64,000 nt of DNA from Dichotomicrobium sp964540795 (GTDB taxonomy: Bacteria > Pseudomonadota > Alphaproteobacteria > Rhizobiales > Rhodomicrobiaceae): NCBI GenBank assembly GCA_964540795.1, contig CAZINX010000009.1, positions 39,713 through 103,712 of the forward strand, written 5' to 3'. Of the stretch, positions 36,519 to 44,449 are shown one piece after another. The notes below the pieces were generated by a model that worked only from the letters and a program-made list of their open reading frames with translations, did no database searches and was not told where the DNA came from. A program made the translations under genes and the position numbers. Each line of letters begins with the position of its first letter. Position 1 is the first letter of the stretch.

Positions 36519-37757
36519 GTGACGAAACTATCCGAAAAGCTTCAGGGCATCTCACGCCGCGACATGCTGCGGCTGACCAGGCAGTTTGGCCTGACCTCGA
36601 CCTTGCTCGCCGCCGGCAGCCTGACGGGCGCGGTCACGTTCTCGCGGCTGGCCGAAGCCGCTAACTCCACCTACGAAAAGCGTTTCAGCACGCCCGCGAA
36701 GGTGGAATGGAAGTTCGGCGCGGCCGGCTTCAACGAGGACAACCTGCTGATCGAGCGGGCGGGCTGTCTCGAATTCGTCCGCGATCTCGAAGAGCGCACT
36801 GACGGCGCCATCCGCATCGAGTTTATCGGCAACAACCAGATCTGCGGCCAGCTCGACTGCGTGAAGAAGACCCAGCAGGGCATTGTCGATATGTACGCCG
36901 CTTCCACGCAGAACTCCGCTGGCGGCGCGCCTTATCTCAACGTTCTCGACTACGCCTACATGTTCCCGAGCCGGGCGGCCCAGTACTATTTCCTGTACCA
37001 TCCGGGCAGCGAGAAGGTGCTGCGCGAACCGCTGCGCTCGCGTCACAATATCCACTTTCTGTTCAGCCACGCCGAATTGCGCGGCATCCAGCTTGGCCTG
37101 AAGTGGCAGGATAAGCCGCTGGTCGAGAAGGTGGGCGACCTCGCGGGCACCAAAAACCGTGTCACCGGCACCCAGCTTGGCCGCATCGCGATGGACCTGA
37201 TGGGCCTGAACCCGACGCCGATCGCGTGGGAAGAAACGCTCGATGGCCTCAAGCAGGGCCTGATCGACGGCGCGGAGACCTGGGCTTCGGCCGTGGCCTA
37301 CGCCAACATGTCGCCGGTGGTCTCGCAGTGCGTGAACCTCGGCTTCTTCTGCGGCACCGAGCACACGGCGGTGAGCGCGTCGAAGTTCGACGAACTGCCC
37401 GGCGATCTGCAGGACGCGGTGATGGAATCGGCCTACCTCACGCAGGTCCACGTCCAGGCCGCCAATGAGGCCGCGCTGGTCAACACCGTTGGCTTCTCCG
37501 ATCCGCAACTGCCGAATACGATTTTCGCGCAGAACAACGTGCGCATCGCGAACCTGTCGGACGACGCGCGGCGTGAAGCGGAAGAAATGTGCTCGCCGGA
37601 GTTCCAGCCCGCGGCATGGGAACAGTGGCGCGAACGGCTCAACGGCTGGGCCGGCGGGATGGACACCTATCAGTTCATCTACGATATCGCCCGCGAAATC
37701 CCCAAGGACACGCTGGCCGAAAACGTCGAGCCTCGCCGCTGGTGGAAATCCGCCTGA
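36519..37757 (+). CDS. TRAP transporter substrate-binding protein, Tat-exported
   Basis: The 412-residue protein is the periplasmic receptor of a TRAP system. It begins with a twin-arginine signal (SRRDMLRL at about residues 12-19, then a hydrophobic stretch ending near AEAANST). The mature part shows the DctP fold pattern, with GAIRIEFIGNNQICGQLDCVKKTQQGIVDMY and LAGTKNRVTGTQLGR, where the conserved arginine binds a carboxylate. The start is GTG at 36519 behind GGGAGGAA. It is followed by the two permease genes. The ligand is unknown; organic acids are most common. Confidence 0.88.
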   Translation: MTKLSEKLQGISRRDMLRLTRQFGLTSTLLAAGSLTGAVTFSRLAEAANSTYEKRFSTPAKVEWKFGAAGFNEDNLLIERAGCLEFVRDLEERTDGAIRIEFIGNNQICGQLDCVKKTQQGIVDMYAASTQNSAGGAPYLNVLDYAYMFPSRAAQYYFLYHPGSEKVLREPLRSRHNIHFLFSHAELRGIQLGLKWQDKPLVEKVGDLAGTKNRVTGTQLGRIAMDLMGLNPTPIAWEETLDGLKQGLIDGAETWASAVAYANMSPVVSQCVNLGFFCGTEHTAVSASKFDELPGDLQDAVMESAYLTQVHVQAANEAALVNTVGFSDPQLPNTIFAQNNVRIANLSDDARREAEEMCSPEFQPAAWEQWRERLNGWAGGMDTYQFIYDIAREIPKDTLAENVEPRRWWKSA

Positions 37758-37883
37758 CCTCCCAAGGCCGGGGGACGCGCCCAGCGCGCGTCTCCCGTTA
37801 TGCGTTTCAATCCATGAGAGACCTGCGCGCCGGCATGACGGACGCGTGGCCGGCCTGCGCCGGCGGGACGGGGGAGAGTGCTC

Positions 37884-38402
37884 ATGTTCGTATTGAGATG
37901 GCTCGATAACAACGCCGAGAAGACCATCATTCTCATCAGTTACGTGGTGATGGCGGGCATCATCTTTGTCGAGGTTATTCGGCGTTTCGTGTTTGGCCAG
38001 CAGGCGCCGTGGAGCAGCACCATCCCGATCTATCTGTTCCTTTGGGTCGTGTGGGCGGGCTGCGCATACAATGTCAAGCTGCGCACGCATCTGCGCTTTG
38101 AGGAGTTCCGATCGCGCCTGAGTTACACCGGCCAGTTCATGTGCTTGCTGCTCGACGCGGCGCTGTGGATCATCTTTTCGGTCATCGTCATTTACTACAC
38201 TGCCGAACAGGTCCAGCTCAGCCGCCAGAATTTTCAGATCGTCCCCGGCACCAACGACACCATGCAGTGGTGGTTCTACCTTGCGACGCCGGTGTGCTTT
38301 GCGCTGCTGATCGTTCGCGTGCTGCAAAACACCTGGCGCGATGTCCGCGCCTATCGCCGGCGCGAACCGTTCAACCTGCCAACCAGCATCCTGGCCGATT
38401 GA
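37884..38402 (+). CDS. TRAP transporter small permease (DctQ-type)
   Basis: The 172-residue protein has four membrane segments and the DctQ pattern RWLDNNAEKTIILISYVVMAGIIFVEVIRRF, then WSSTIPIYLFLWVVWAGCAY and LRTHLRFEEF. It partners the large permease and the binding protein. An ATG at 37884 lies behind GGGGGAGAG. A GTG two codons earlier is an alternative. It is 126 bases from the binding-protein stop and 10 bases from the large permease start. Confidence 0.88.
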   Translation: MFVLRWLDNNAEKTIILISYVVMAGIIFVEVIRRFVFGQQAPWSSTIPIYLFLWVVWAGCAYNVKLRTHLRFEEFRSRLSYTGQFMCLLLDAALWIIFSVIVIYYTAEQVQLSRQNFQIVPGTNDTMQWWFYLATPVCFALLIVRVLQNTWRDVRAYRRREPFNLPTSILAD

Positions 38403-38412
38403 GGACAAGAAG

Positions 38413-39828
38413 ATGGACGAGGGAACACTGATCCTGCTGGTTTCGCTGGGTGTCATGGGCCTGTTCTTGCTCGGCGTGCCAATCTTTCTGGTGATCGGCT
38501 TCTGGGTCATTGGCGTGAGCATGGTGATCGACTTCACGCTCGCCAATCTGGGCGTGACGCTCTACAACGGCCTGAGCTTCTTCGGCCTGCTGGCGCTGCC
38601 GCTGTTCATCCTTACCGGCGACCTTATTAATGGCGCAGGGATAGCCAAACGATTATCGGATTTTGCCTATTCCGTCCTGGGCTGGCTGCGCGGCGGGCTG
38701 GCGATGGCATCGATCGGCGCGTGCGGGATGTTCGCGGCGATCTCCGGGTCGAACTCGGCGACAACGGCGGCCATCGGCTCAATCATGCATCCCGAGATGA
38801 CCAAGGGCGGCTACGACAAGAACTTCGCCGCCGCGACGCTGGCGGCTGGCGGCACGGTCGGCATCATCATCCCGCCGAGCATCATTTTCATCGTCTACGG
38901 CTTCCTGATGAATCTGTCGATCAGCGACCTGTTCATCGCGGGGCTGTTGCCGGGCGTGCTGATGGTCGTGGCCATGCAGATCGCGACATGGATCGTGTGC
39001 CAGCGCAACGGCTGGGGCGAACTGGTCCGGATATATCCCAAGCGCGTCATCAAGACCGCGCTGAGCGCGTGGCTCGGCTTTTTCGCCATCGGTCTGGTGC
39101 TGTGGGGCATCTATACCGGCGCGTTCTCGCCGACCGAGGCGGCGGGCGTCACGGCTGGCTTTTGCATGATCGTCGGTCTGCTCAGCTTCCCGATCCACCG
39201 CTATCTGATCGCCCCGCGCATGAAGGCGCGCTCGGCAGGTCTGAACGACCTGCAAGCCGATCTGGAGGCAATCGACAACCGCAGTTTCGCCGGCAGCCTG
39301 ATTGTGGAAGGCTTCTCCCCGGCGCGCCTGCCGAGCCTGATTATGCGCTCTGGCCAGATTACCGGCCTGCTGGCGCCGCTGATCGCGGTGTCGGTCGTGA
39401 TGCAGCAAATCCTGACGCTGCTCGGCGCGGAGGCTTTCGTTGAGGGTCTCATCAGCCAGCTTGGCGGCTTCTACCCGGTGCTGTTCGCGTGTATGGCGAT
39501 CGTGCTGCTGGTCGGCACGCTGCTGGAAAGCCTGCCGGTTACCATCATTCTCGCGCCGATCCTCGCGCCGATCGCGGTCGGTATCGGCGTCGATCCGGTG
39601 CATTTCTCGGTCATCTTCCTGGTCGGCGCGGCGATCGGCTTCATCACGCCGCCTTACGGGCTGAACCTGTATGTCGCGAGCGGCATCACCGGAATCCCTT
39701 ATTTCCAGATCGTGCGTCACATACTGCCGTTCCTGGCGGCGCTGTTGCTCGCCTGGTTCGTGATCGCGCTGATCCCTGAGATATCGCTGGCGCTGCTCAC
39801 TTTCGACGGCGCGGGCGTGTTCCAGTAG
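38413..39828 (+). CDS. TRAP transporter large permease (DctM-type)
   Basis: The 471-residue protein has about 12 hydrophobic segments and belongs to the DctM family, which couples sodium or proton gradients to uptake of the bound ligand. Signature segments are ALPLFILTGDLINGAGIAKRL, FAAISGSNSATTAAIGSIMHPEM and LAAGGTVGIIIPPSI. In the second half come GAFSPTEAAGVTAG and FITPPYGLNLYV. It is the last gene of the operon. No terminator was recognised after it. Confidence 0.92.
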   Translation: MDEGTLILLVSLGVMGLFLLGVPIFLVIGFWVIGVSMVIDFTLANLGVTLYNGLSFFGLLALPLFILTGDLINGAGIAKRLSDFAYSVLGWLRGGLAMASIGACGMFAAISGSNSATTAAIGSIMHPEMTKGGYDKNFAAATLAAGGTVGIIIPPSIIFIVYGFLMNLSISDLFIAGLLPGVLMVVAMQIATWIVCQRNGWGELVRIYPKRVIKTALSAWLGFFAIGLVLWGIYTGAFSPTEAAGVTAGFCMIVGLLSFPIHRYLIAPRMKARSAGLNDLQADLEAIDNRSFAGSLIVEGFSPARLPSLIMRSGQITGLLAPLIAVSVVMQQILTLLGAEAFVEGLISQLGGFYPVLFACMAIVLLVGTLLESLPVTIILAPILAPIAVGIGVDPVHFSVIFLVGAAIGFITPPYGLNLYVASGITGIPYFQIVRHILPFLAALLLAWFVIALIPEISLALLTFDGAGVFQ

Positions 39829-40132
39829 GTGATGCGGCGGGGCTGACGGCATCGGCGGAGCGCCGGACTGGTTCTGGCCTCCGTCACATGCCGGAGAGGC
39901 GCGCGCTTCGCCGGTCGGTCCCTCCAGCAGCCCGCAACGCGCGTCAAGCCGTTAGCGGATGATGGTGCAGGAGGCATGGGTCCTGGTTGCGGGGCCGCGT
40001 ATCCGTGGATCAGACAGTTGACAGCGCTTCGCGACTTGGCCCATATTTTTGCTGGCTAGAATGGCGTGTTCGCGTATCGTTCTCGGACGGTGCGCAGGGC
40101 ATTCTCAGCTTCAAGTCGTTCAGCGGCATTCA
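39829..40132. other. intergenic region between the TRAP operon and tRNA-Val
   Basis: No coding frame is supported in these 304 bases. It holds a probable promoter for the tRNA gene (see separate entry). No clear terminator for the TRAP operon was found. Confidence 0.4.
40018..40047 (+). promoter_or_regulatory. possible tRNA-Val promoter
   Basis: TTGACA at 40018-40023 is a perfect -35. After 18 bases CATATT (40042-40047) matches four of six -10 bases. The tRNA begins at 40133, leaving a leader of about 78 bases. Confidence 0.35.
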
Positions 40133-40207
40133 GCGCGCATAGCTCAGCGGGAGAGCACTACGTTGACATCGTAGGGGTCCCTGGTTCGATCCCAGGTGCG
40201 CGCACCA
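40133..40207 (+). tRNA. tRNA-Val (anticodon GAC)
   Basis: The 75 bases fold as a complete cloverleaf. Acceptor arms are GCGCGCA (40133-40139) and TGCGCGC. The D stem is GCTC/GAGC, the anticodon stem CTACG/CGTAG with loop TTGACAT (anticodon GAC), and the T stem CCTGG/CCAGG with loop TTCGATC. The CCA end is encoded (to 40207). GAC reads the valine codons GUC and GUU. Confidence 0.96.
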
Positions 40208-40611
40208 TCTCTCCGGTTCGCAAAAAATATTGCCCGTTCGCGGAAAATCGGCTGGCGCGGGACGCCAGCCCGAGCGCAGTCCGCGCGTTTTGGCGTGGGG
40301 ATGACGCCGTCGCTTCCATCCGTCAAAAACAAAATCCGCGCCTTGATCGCATTTCATTCTCGGATGATCCCGCGCGGATGGGCGAACATGCGTGTTGAGA
40401 GTCTGCCGAGGCGAGCATTCGGCATCTGTGTTCGCCGTTTCGCGTTTGCCTTCTTGAGTGCGTGAAAGCCGATGCGATCCGCGCGCCGGGAGCGTCGCCA
40501 TGCAATATGTGTTAGGCTGGCAACAGGCTCGACATTCACGGGGCGCTGTTTTGTCGGGCTTGCGAGGGTGGGTGCAACGATCCGGCGAAACATTCGAGGA
40601 AAGGAAGCCCC
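40208..40611. other. intergenic region downstream of tRNA-Val
   Basis: These 404 bases carry no credible gene. A hairpin with eight-base perfect arms, GGCTGGCG (40250-40257) and CGCCAGCC (40263-40270), lies 43 bases after the tRNA. It has no T-run, so it may help 3' processing or partial termination rather than being a classical terminator. Confidence 0.4.
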
Positions 40612-41028
40612 GTGCGCAAATCTTCGACTTCAAGGTGGCTCGTGATGCCGGCGCTGGCTTTTGTGGCGGCGCTTGGCGCGCGCGAGGTTGACGCGCAGAC
40701 GCATGTGGAGGTCGATGTCGAGGGCTATCTGTGTCGCGATGCCGGCGACGCGGAAAAATTCCAGCAACTGGCCTCGGCCAATCCGCGCCTTTCGCGCGCG
40801 GCGGCGCTGGACGAGTTCAACGAGGAAGCCGACCGGCCGCGCTGCAGGTGGTACGAGCGCACGCTGATGATCTACAAGGGCACGCTCAAGCAGGACGATG
40901 GCGAGAAGCGCTTCGAGTATCTTTTCGTCGGCGGCGACGGGGGCGTGTTCGAGGTGCTGGTCTTCGAGACGCTGGAAAGCGACGAGACCCTTTATTCGTG
41001 GCGGCGCGCGGAGGGCGAAGCCGGCTAG
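40612..41028 (+). CDS. hypothetical secreted protein, 138 residues
   Basis: I do not recognise a family. An N-terminal signal peptide (about residues 1-28, ending near EVDA-QTH) precedes a mature domain of about 110 residues with two cysteines (one in GYLCRDAG, one in RPRCRWYE) that may pair. The C-terminal half is acidic (GEKRFEYLFVGGDGGVFEVLVFETLESDE). It is probably periplasmic. The start is a GTG at 40612 behind AGGAAAGGA. It converges on the VOC gene. Confidence 0.6.
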   Translation: MRKSSTSRWLVMPALAFVAALGAREVDAQTHVEVDVEGYLCRDAGDAEKFQQLASANPRLSRAAALDEFNEEADRPRCRWYERTLMIYKGTLKQDDGEKRFEYLFVGGDGGVFEVLVFETLESDETLYSWRRAEGEAG

Positions 41029-41038
41029 CGCGGGGGCG

Positions 41039-41494
41039 TCACGCCCCGTTGGGGGCCATGCCCTTCTTGGCAAGCTCCTGGATCGCGCTTTCGCTCTTTT
41101 TCAGGTGCTCCAGCTCCATTCCGCGCAGCACATGCGCGGCCTTGGTGAACTGGATGTCCTGGTAGCCGACGATCTGGATGCGGTTGCCCCACGGGTCGCG
41201 GAAGTCCAGGAAGCGGTCGGACAGGAGTTCTACGCCCATCCGCTCGATTGATCGGCGGACTGCGTCCTTGTCGTCGACGACGAGGCCGAAGTGCCGTTCG
41301 TGATCCCGACCGTTCTCCGGCATTTGCGCCAGGGCGATGAACTGGTCGCCGAGATCGATGAACGCCATGTTCTGCGTCCGGCCGCGCAGCGAAAAGGTCA
41401 CGAAGCCGCCGTAGAACTCCAGCGCCTCGTCGATATCGCCGACCTCAAGCGCGACGTGATTGATGCCGACCGCTCGGGCCTTGTCCTCAGCCAT
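41039..41494 (-). CDS. VOC family (glyoxalase-like) protein
   Basis: The 151-residue protein has one vicinal-oxygen-chelate domain: NHVALEVGDIDEALEFYGGF at the start, then FIDLGDQFIALAQ, then HFGLVVDDKD and FRDPWGNRIQIVGYQ. The last motif is typical of glyoxalase/dioxygenase-superfamily proteins. Metal ligands would be the first His, a His or Glu in the middle and the final Glu position, but the last is not clearly present. The substrate is unknown. The ATG at 41494 follows CAGGAG. Confidence 0.82.
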   Translation of the reverse strand: MAEDKARAVGINHVALEVGDIDEALEFYGGFVTFSLRGRTQNMAFIDLGDQFIALAQMPENGRDHERHFGLVVDDKDAVRRSIERMGVELLSDRFLDFRDPWGNRIQIVGYQDIQFTKAAHVLRGMELEHLKKSESAIQELAKKGMAPNGA

Positions 41495-41530
41495 CGCACG
41501 CTCCTGCGGGTTGTCGCGAATCCGCGTTGC

Positions 41531-43075
41531 TTACAACTCGGCGGTCTCATAGCTGCCGAGTTCCTCGCCGTCTTCCTCGACCTCGGTCAGCCGCACCTCG
41601 TAGCCCCACAGCCGCGCGATATGCCGGAGCACGCGCCGCGTCTCCAGCGCATCAAGCTGCTGGCCGTCATGCACCCAATGGCGCAGATGCAGCTTGCGGT
41701 CGCCGCGCAGGTCGGCGTTCACCACCTCGATGCGCGGCTGCTGCGCGGCAGGATCGTAAAGGTTGGCGAGCGCGCTGCGGATCTTGCGGTAGCCGGCGTC
41801 GTCGTGGATTGCTTCGACGAGATACTCGGGGTCTTCGGCGTCGTCGCGCAAGCGGAACATGCGCCAGTCGCGGATCAGCTTCGGCGACAGGAACTGACGC
41901 ACGAAGCTCTCGTCGCGGAACTCCGACCACGCCCAGCGCAGCGTGCGGATCGGGTCACCATTGCCGGCGATGTCGGGGAACCATTCCTCGTCCTCGCGCG
42001 TCGGCTCCGTGCAGACGCGGGCGATGTCGCGCATCATGGCGAAGCCAAGCGCATAAGGGTTGATGCCGGGATAGCCGCGCTGGTCGAAATCGGGCTGGGC
42101 GACGACATGCGCGTGGAGATGCAGGAACTCCAGCATCGTGCCTTCATCAATCTCGCCGCGATCGCGCAGCCGGCTCATGATCTCGAAATGACACCAGGTT
42201 GCGCAGCCCTCGTTCATCATCTTGGTCTGGCGCTGCGGCTCGAAATAGGTGGCGAGCTGGCGCACGATGCACAGAAGCTCCCGTTGCCAGTCTTCCAGCA
42301 GCGGGGCGTGTGATTCGAGGAATAGCAGCAGGTTGTCTTCCGGCAGGCCCAGCGCGCGGCGCTCGGCGTCCCGATAGGCTTCCTTGGCGTCCTCTTCCCC
42401 ATCAGTAAGGTCGTGGGGAACTGTGCGCAGCCACAGCTCGTCCATGGCCTCCAGCGCCTCGCGGCGGCGGCGGCGCAAACGCTCGCGCTGTTCCAGCGGA
42501 TCGGGGCGCTGGGCCTTGTCTCGGCCCACGCCGTGGGCGAACAGCGTGTGCGCCGCGTCCAGCACCTGCTCGACCGCCTGCCGGCCCTGCCGATCCTCGC
42601 ACGCCTTCACGAAGGCGCGGGCATATCTGAGATCGTCGAGAATCGTGTCCGGCGCTGTCCAGGACTGGAAAACCTGGTTGTGCTTGAAGAAGTGATTATG
42701 CCCCATGGCGGCATGGGCGATCACGGTCGCCTGGGTGGCCATGGTGTTCTCTTCCATGATGTAGCAGATGCTGGGATCGGCGTTGATGACGATCTCCAGC
42801 GCCAGGCTCTGATAGCCCTTGCGATACAATAGCTCCTGCTGGGCAAAGCGCTTGCCGAACGACCAGTGCGGATACATCACTGGCATACCGGTCGCGGCGT
42901 AGGCATCGAGCATCTGCTCGGACGTGATGACCTCCAGCCGGGTCGGATAAGGGTCGAGCCCGAGCTCGTCTATGGCCACGCGCTCAATGGCCTCAAAGGT
43001 GCGCTGGAGCGTGGTGAAATCCCAATCCGCGCCGCGGAACAGCGGCTTCGCCGGAGCGATATTCTCAAGCGTCAC
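41531..43075 (-). CDS. SpoVR family protein (YcgB-like)
   Basis: The 514-residue protein carries SpoVR signatures: DWDFTTLQRTFEAIERVA at the start, MPVMYPHWSFGKRF, ICYIMEENTMATQATVIAHAAMGHNHFFKHN, and NEGCATWCHFEIM. Its HxH-type histidines suggest metal binding. The protein is cytoplasmic and of unknown biochemical role. In E. coli and other bacteria it is co-expressed with PrkA (YeaG) and YeaH under nutrient stress. The start codon is GTG, overlapping the YeaH stop (GTGA). Confidence 0.92.
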   Translation of the reverse strand: MTLENIAPAKPLFRGADWDFTTLQRTFEAIERVAIDELGLDPYPTRLEVITSEQMLDAYAATGMPVMYPHWSFGKRFAQQELLYRKGYQSLALEIVINADPSICYIMEENTMATQATVIAHAAMGHNHFFKHNQVFQSWTAPDTILDDLRYARAFVKACEDRQGRQAVEQVLDAAHTLFAHGVGRDKAQRPDPLEQRERLRRRRREALEAMDELWLRTVPHDLTDGEEDAKEAYRDAERRALGLPEDNLLLFLESHAPLLEDWQRELLCIVRQLATYFEPQRQTKMMNEGCATWCHFEIMSRLRDRGEIDEGTMLEFLHLHAHVVAQPDFDQRGYPGINPYALGFAMMRDIARVCTEPTREDEEWFPDIAGNGDPIRTLRWAWSEFRDESFVRQFLSPKLIRDWRMFRLRDDAEDPEYLVEAIHDDAGYRKIRSALANLYDPAAQQPRIEVVNADLRGDRKLHLRHWVHDGQQLDALETRRVLRHIARLWGYEVRLTEVEEDGEELGSYETAEL

Positions 43076-44397
43076 GACAGTTGTCCTTCGCTTTTGAACA
43101 GATCGCGGAAGACGGGGAAGATGTCGCTCGCCTCGCTGATGCGGCGCATCGCCAGGTTCGGTCTGCGCTCCGCGAGTTCGCCGTAGCCGTGCCAGAGGTC
43201 GCTTTCGCCGCGGCGGGCAATGTTCCGGCGCCCGCGCATCGGCGGGTTGATCTCGACATAAGCCATATATTGCGTGATCGGCAGGATTCGATCGTTCAAC
43301 AGGTTGACGCAGGTCTCGATGTCGCTGCGCACGTTGTCGCCATCCGACGCCTGCGCGACGTAGATGTTGTAGTCGGCAAGCGGAAAGCGCGCCCGCGCAA
43401 CGCGCAGCATCTCCTTGAGCGCCGAGGACACCACCGTGCCGCCGGTCTGCCGCCCCTCGAAGAAGGTCTGCTCGTCCACTTCCTCCGCGTGCTGGGTATG
43501 ACGGATGAAGACCACTTCGACATTGTCGTAATGCCGCTCAAGGAAGAGGTGCAGCAGCAGGAAGAAGCGCTTGGCCAGCGCTTTCATGTCCTCGTCCATC
43601 GACGCCGACACGTCCATCAGACAGAACATCACCGCCTGCGCGATTGGCTGCGGCCGGTGCTCCAGCCGGTTATAGCGCAGGTCCATCGGGTCGATGAACG
43701 GCACGCGGGAGCGCTTGTGCCGGGCGAGCTCCAGCTGCTCGCGCAATTCGGCAATCCGGCGCTCTTTCGACCGGCCGTCCGCCGGGCTGATCTCTTCGTC
43801 TTCGAGCCGCTCCAACTCGCGCTCCATCTGCACGATCACGTCATGCTTGGGCCGGCTGAGCGCTGCGCGGCGAACCAGTGAGCGGCGCGCGGTGCGCACA
43901 TAATTCAGCCGGTTGGCAGGGCCGGAGGTGGTGAGGCCCGCACGCTTCGGCTTTTCGGTCTCTTCGCTCTTGAGCTGCTTCTTGACGAGGTCCGGCAGTT
44001 TGAGATCCTCGAACAGCAGGTCGAGGAACTCATCCCGGCTCAGGGTGAAGGCAAAGGCATCCTCGCCCTCGCCTTCCTCGCTGCCTTCGCTGCCGCCACG
44101 GCCCGCGCCGCCCGAAGGGCGCGGAAGCCGGTCGCCCGCGCGGAACTCCTTGTTGCCGGGCAGAACGCGGGAGCGCTCTCCGGTTTCCGGGTCATGGCGG
44201 AATACTGGCTCATGCGTGCCGTCGGCGGGAATGACCACCGTCTCGCCGGACTGCGTGTCGGAGATGCTGCGCTGGCGAATGTTTTCCTTGATCGCCTTGC
44301 GCAGCTGCTCGCGCGCCCGGTCCATGAAACGCTGTCGATTTCCGAGGCTTTTGCCGCTCGGATTCTGCCTGCGGTCGATGATCCGCAAATTTGCCAT
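43072..44397 (-). CDS. YeaH/YhbH family protein (DUF444)
   Basis: The 441-residue protein has the DUF444 start LRIIDRRQNPSGKSLGNRQRF, a Gly/Ser/Glu-rich linker at about 95-115 (PSGGAGRGGSEGSEEGEGED), and a von Willebrand A-like part. The MIDAS-like motif is CLMDVSASMDEDMK, then FIRHTQHAEEVDEQTFF. It is the middle partner of the prkA-yeaH-spoVR stress operon. It overlaps spoVR by four bases and follows prkA after 52 bases. Confidence 0.92.
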   Translation of the reverse strand: MANLRIIDRRQNPSGKSLGNRQRFMDRAREQLRKAIKENIRQRSISDTQSGETVVIPADGTHEPVFRHDPETGERSRVLPGNKEFRAGDRLPRPSGGAGRGGSEGSEEGEGEDAFAFTLSRDEFLDLLFEDLKLPDLVKKQLKSEETEKPKRAGLTTSGPANRLNYVRTARRSLVRRAALSRPKHDVIVQMERELERLEDEEISPADGRSKERRIAELREQLELARHKRSRVPFIDPMDLRYNRLEHRPQPIAQAVMFCLMDVSASMDEDMKALAKRFFLLLHLFLERHYDNVEVVFIRHTQHAEEVDEQTFFEGRQTGGTVVSSALKEMLRVARARFPLADYNIYVAQASDGDNVRSDIETCVNLLNDRILPITQYMAYVEINPPMRGRRNIARRGESDLWHGYGELAERRPNLAMRRISEASDIFPVFRDLFKSEGQLS

Positions 44398-44449
44398 CGT
44401 GTGACCGATCCAGTCGGCGCTTTATCGCCAGTTGGCGGCGAAACGGGCC

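Noticed and set aside
40130..40633. A minus-strand frame containing LGSNQGPLRCQRSALPLSYAR
   Set aside because: This is the well-known false protein produced by translating the antisense strand of a tRNA gene. The tRNA-Val cloverleaf explains the sequence.
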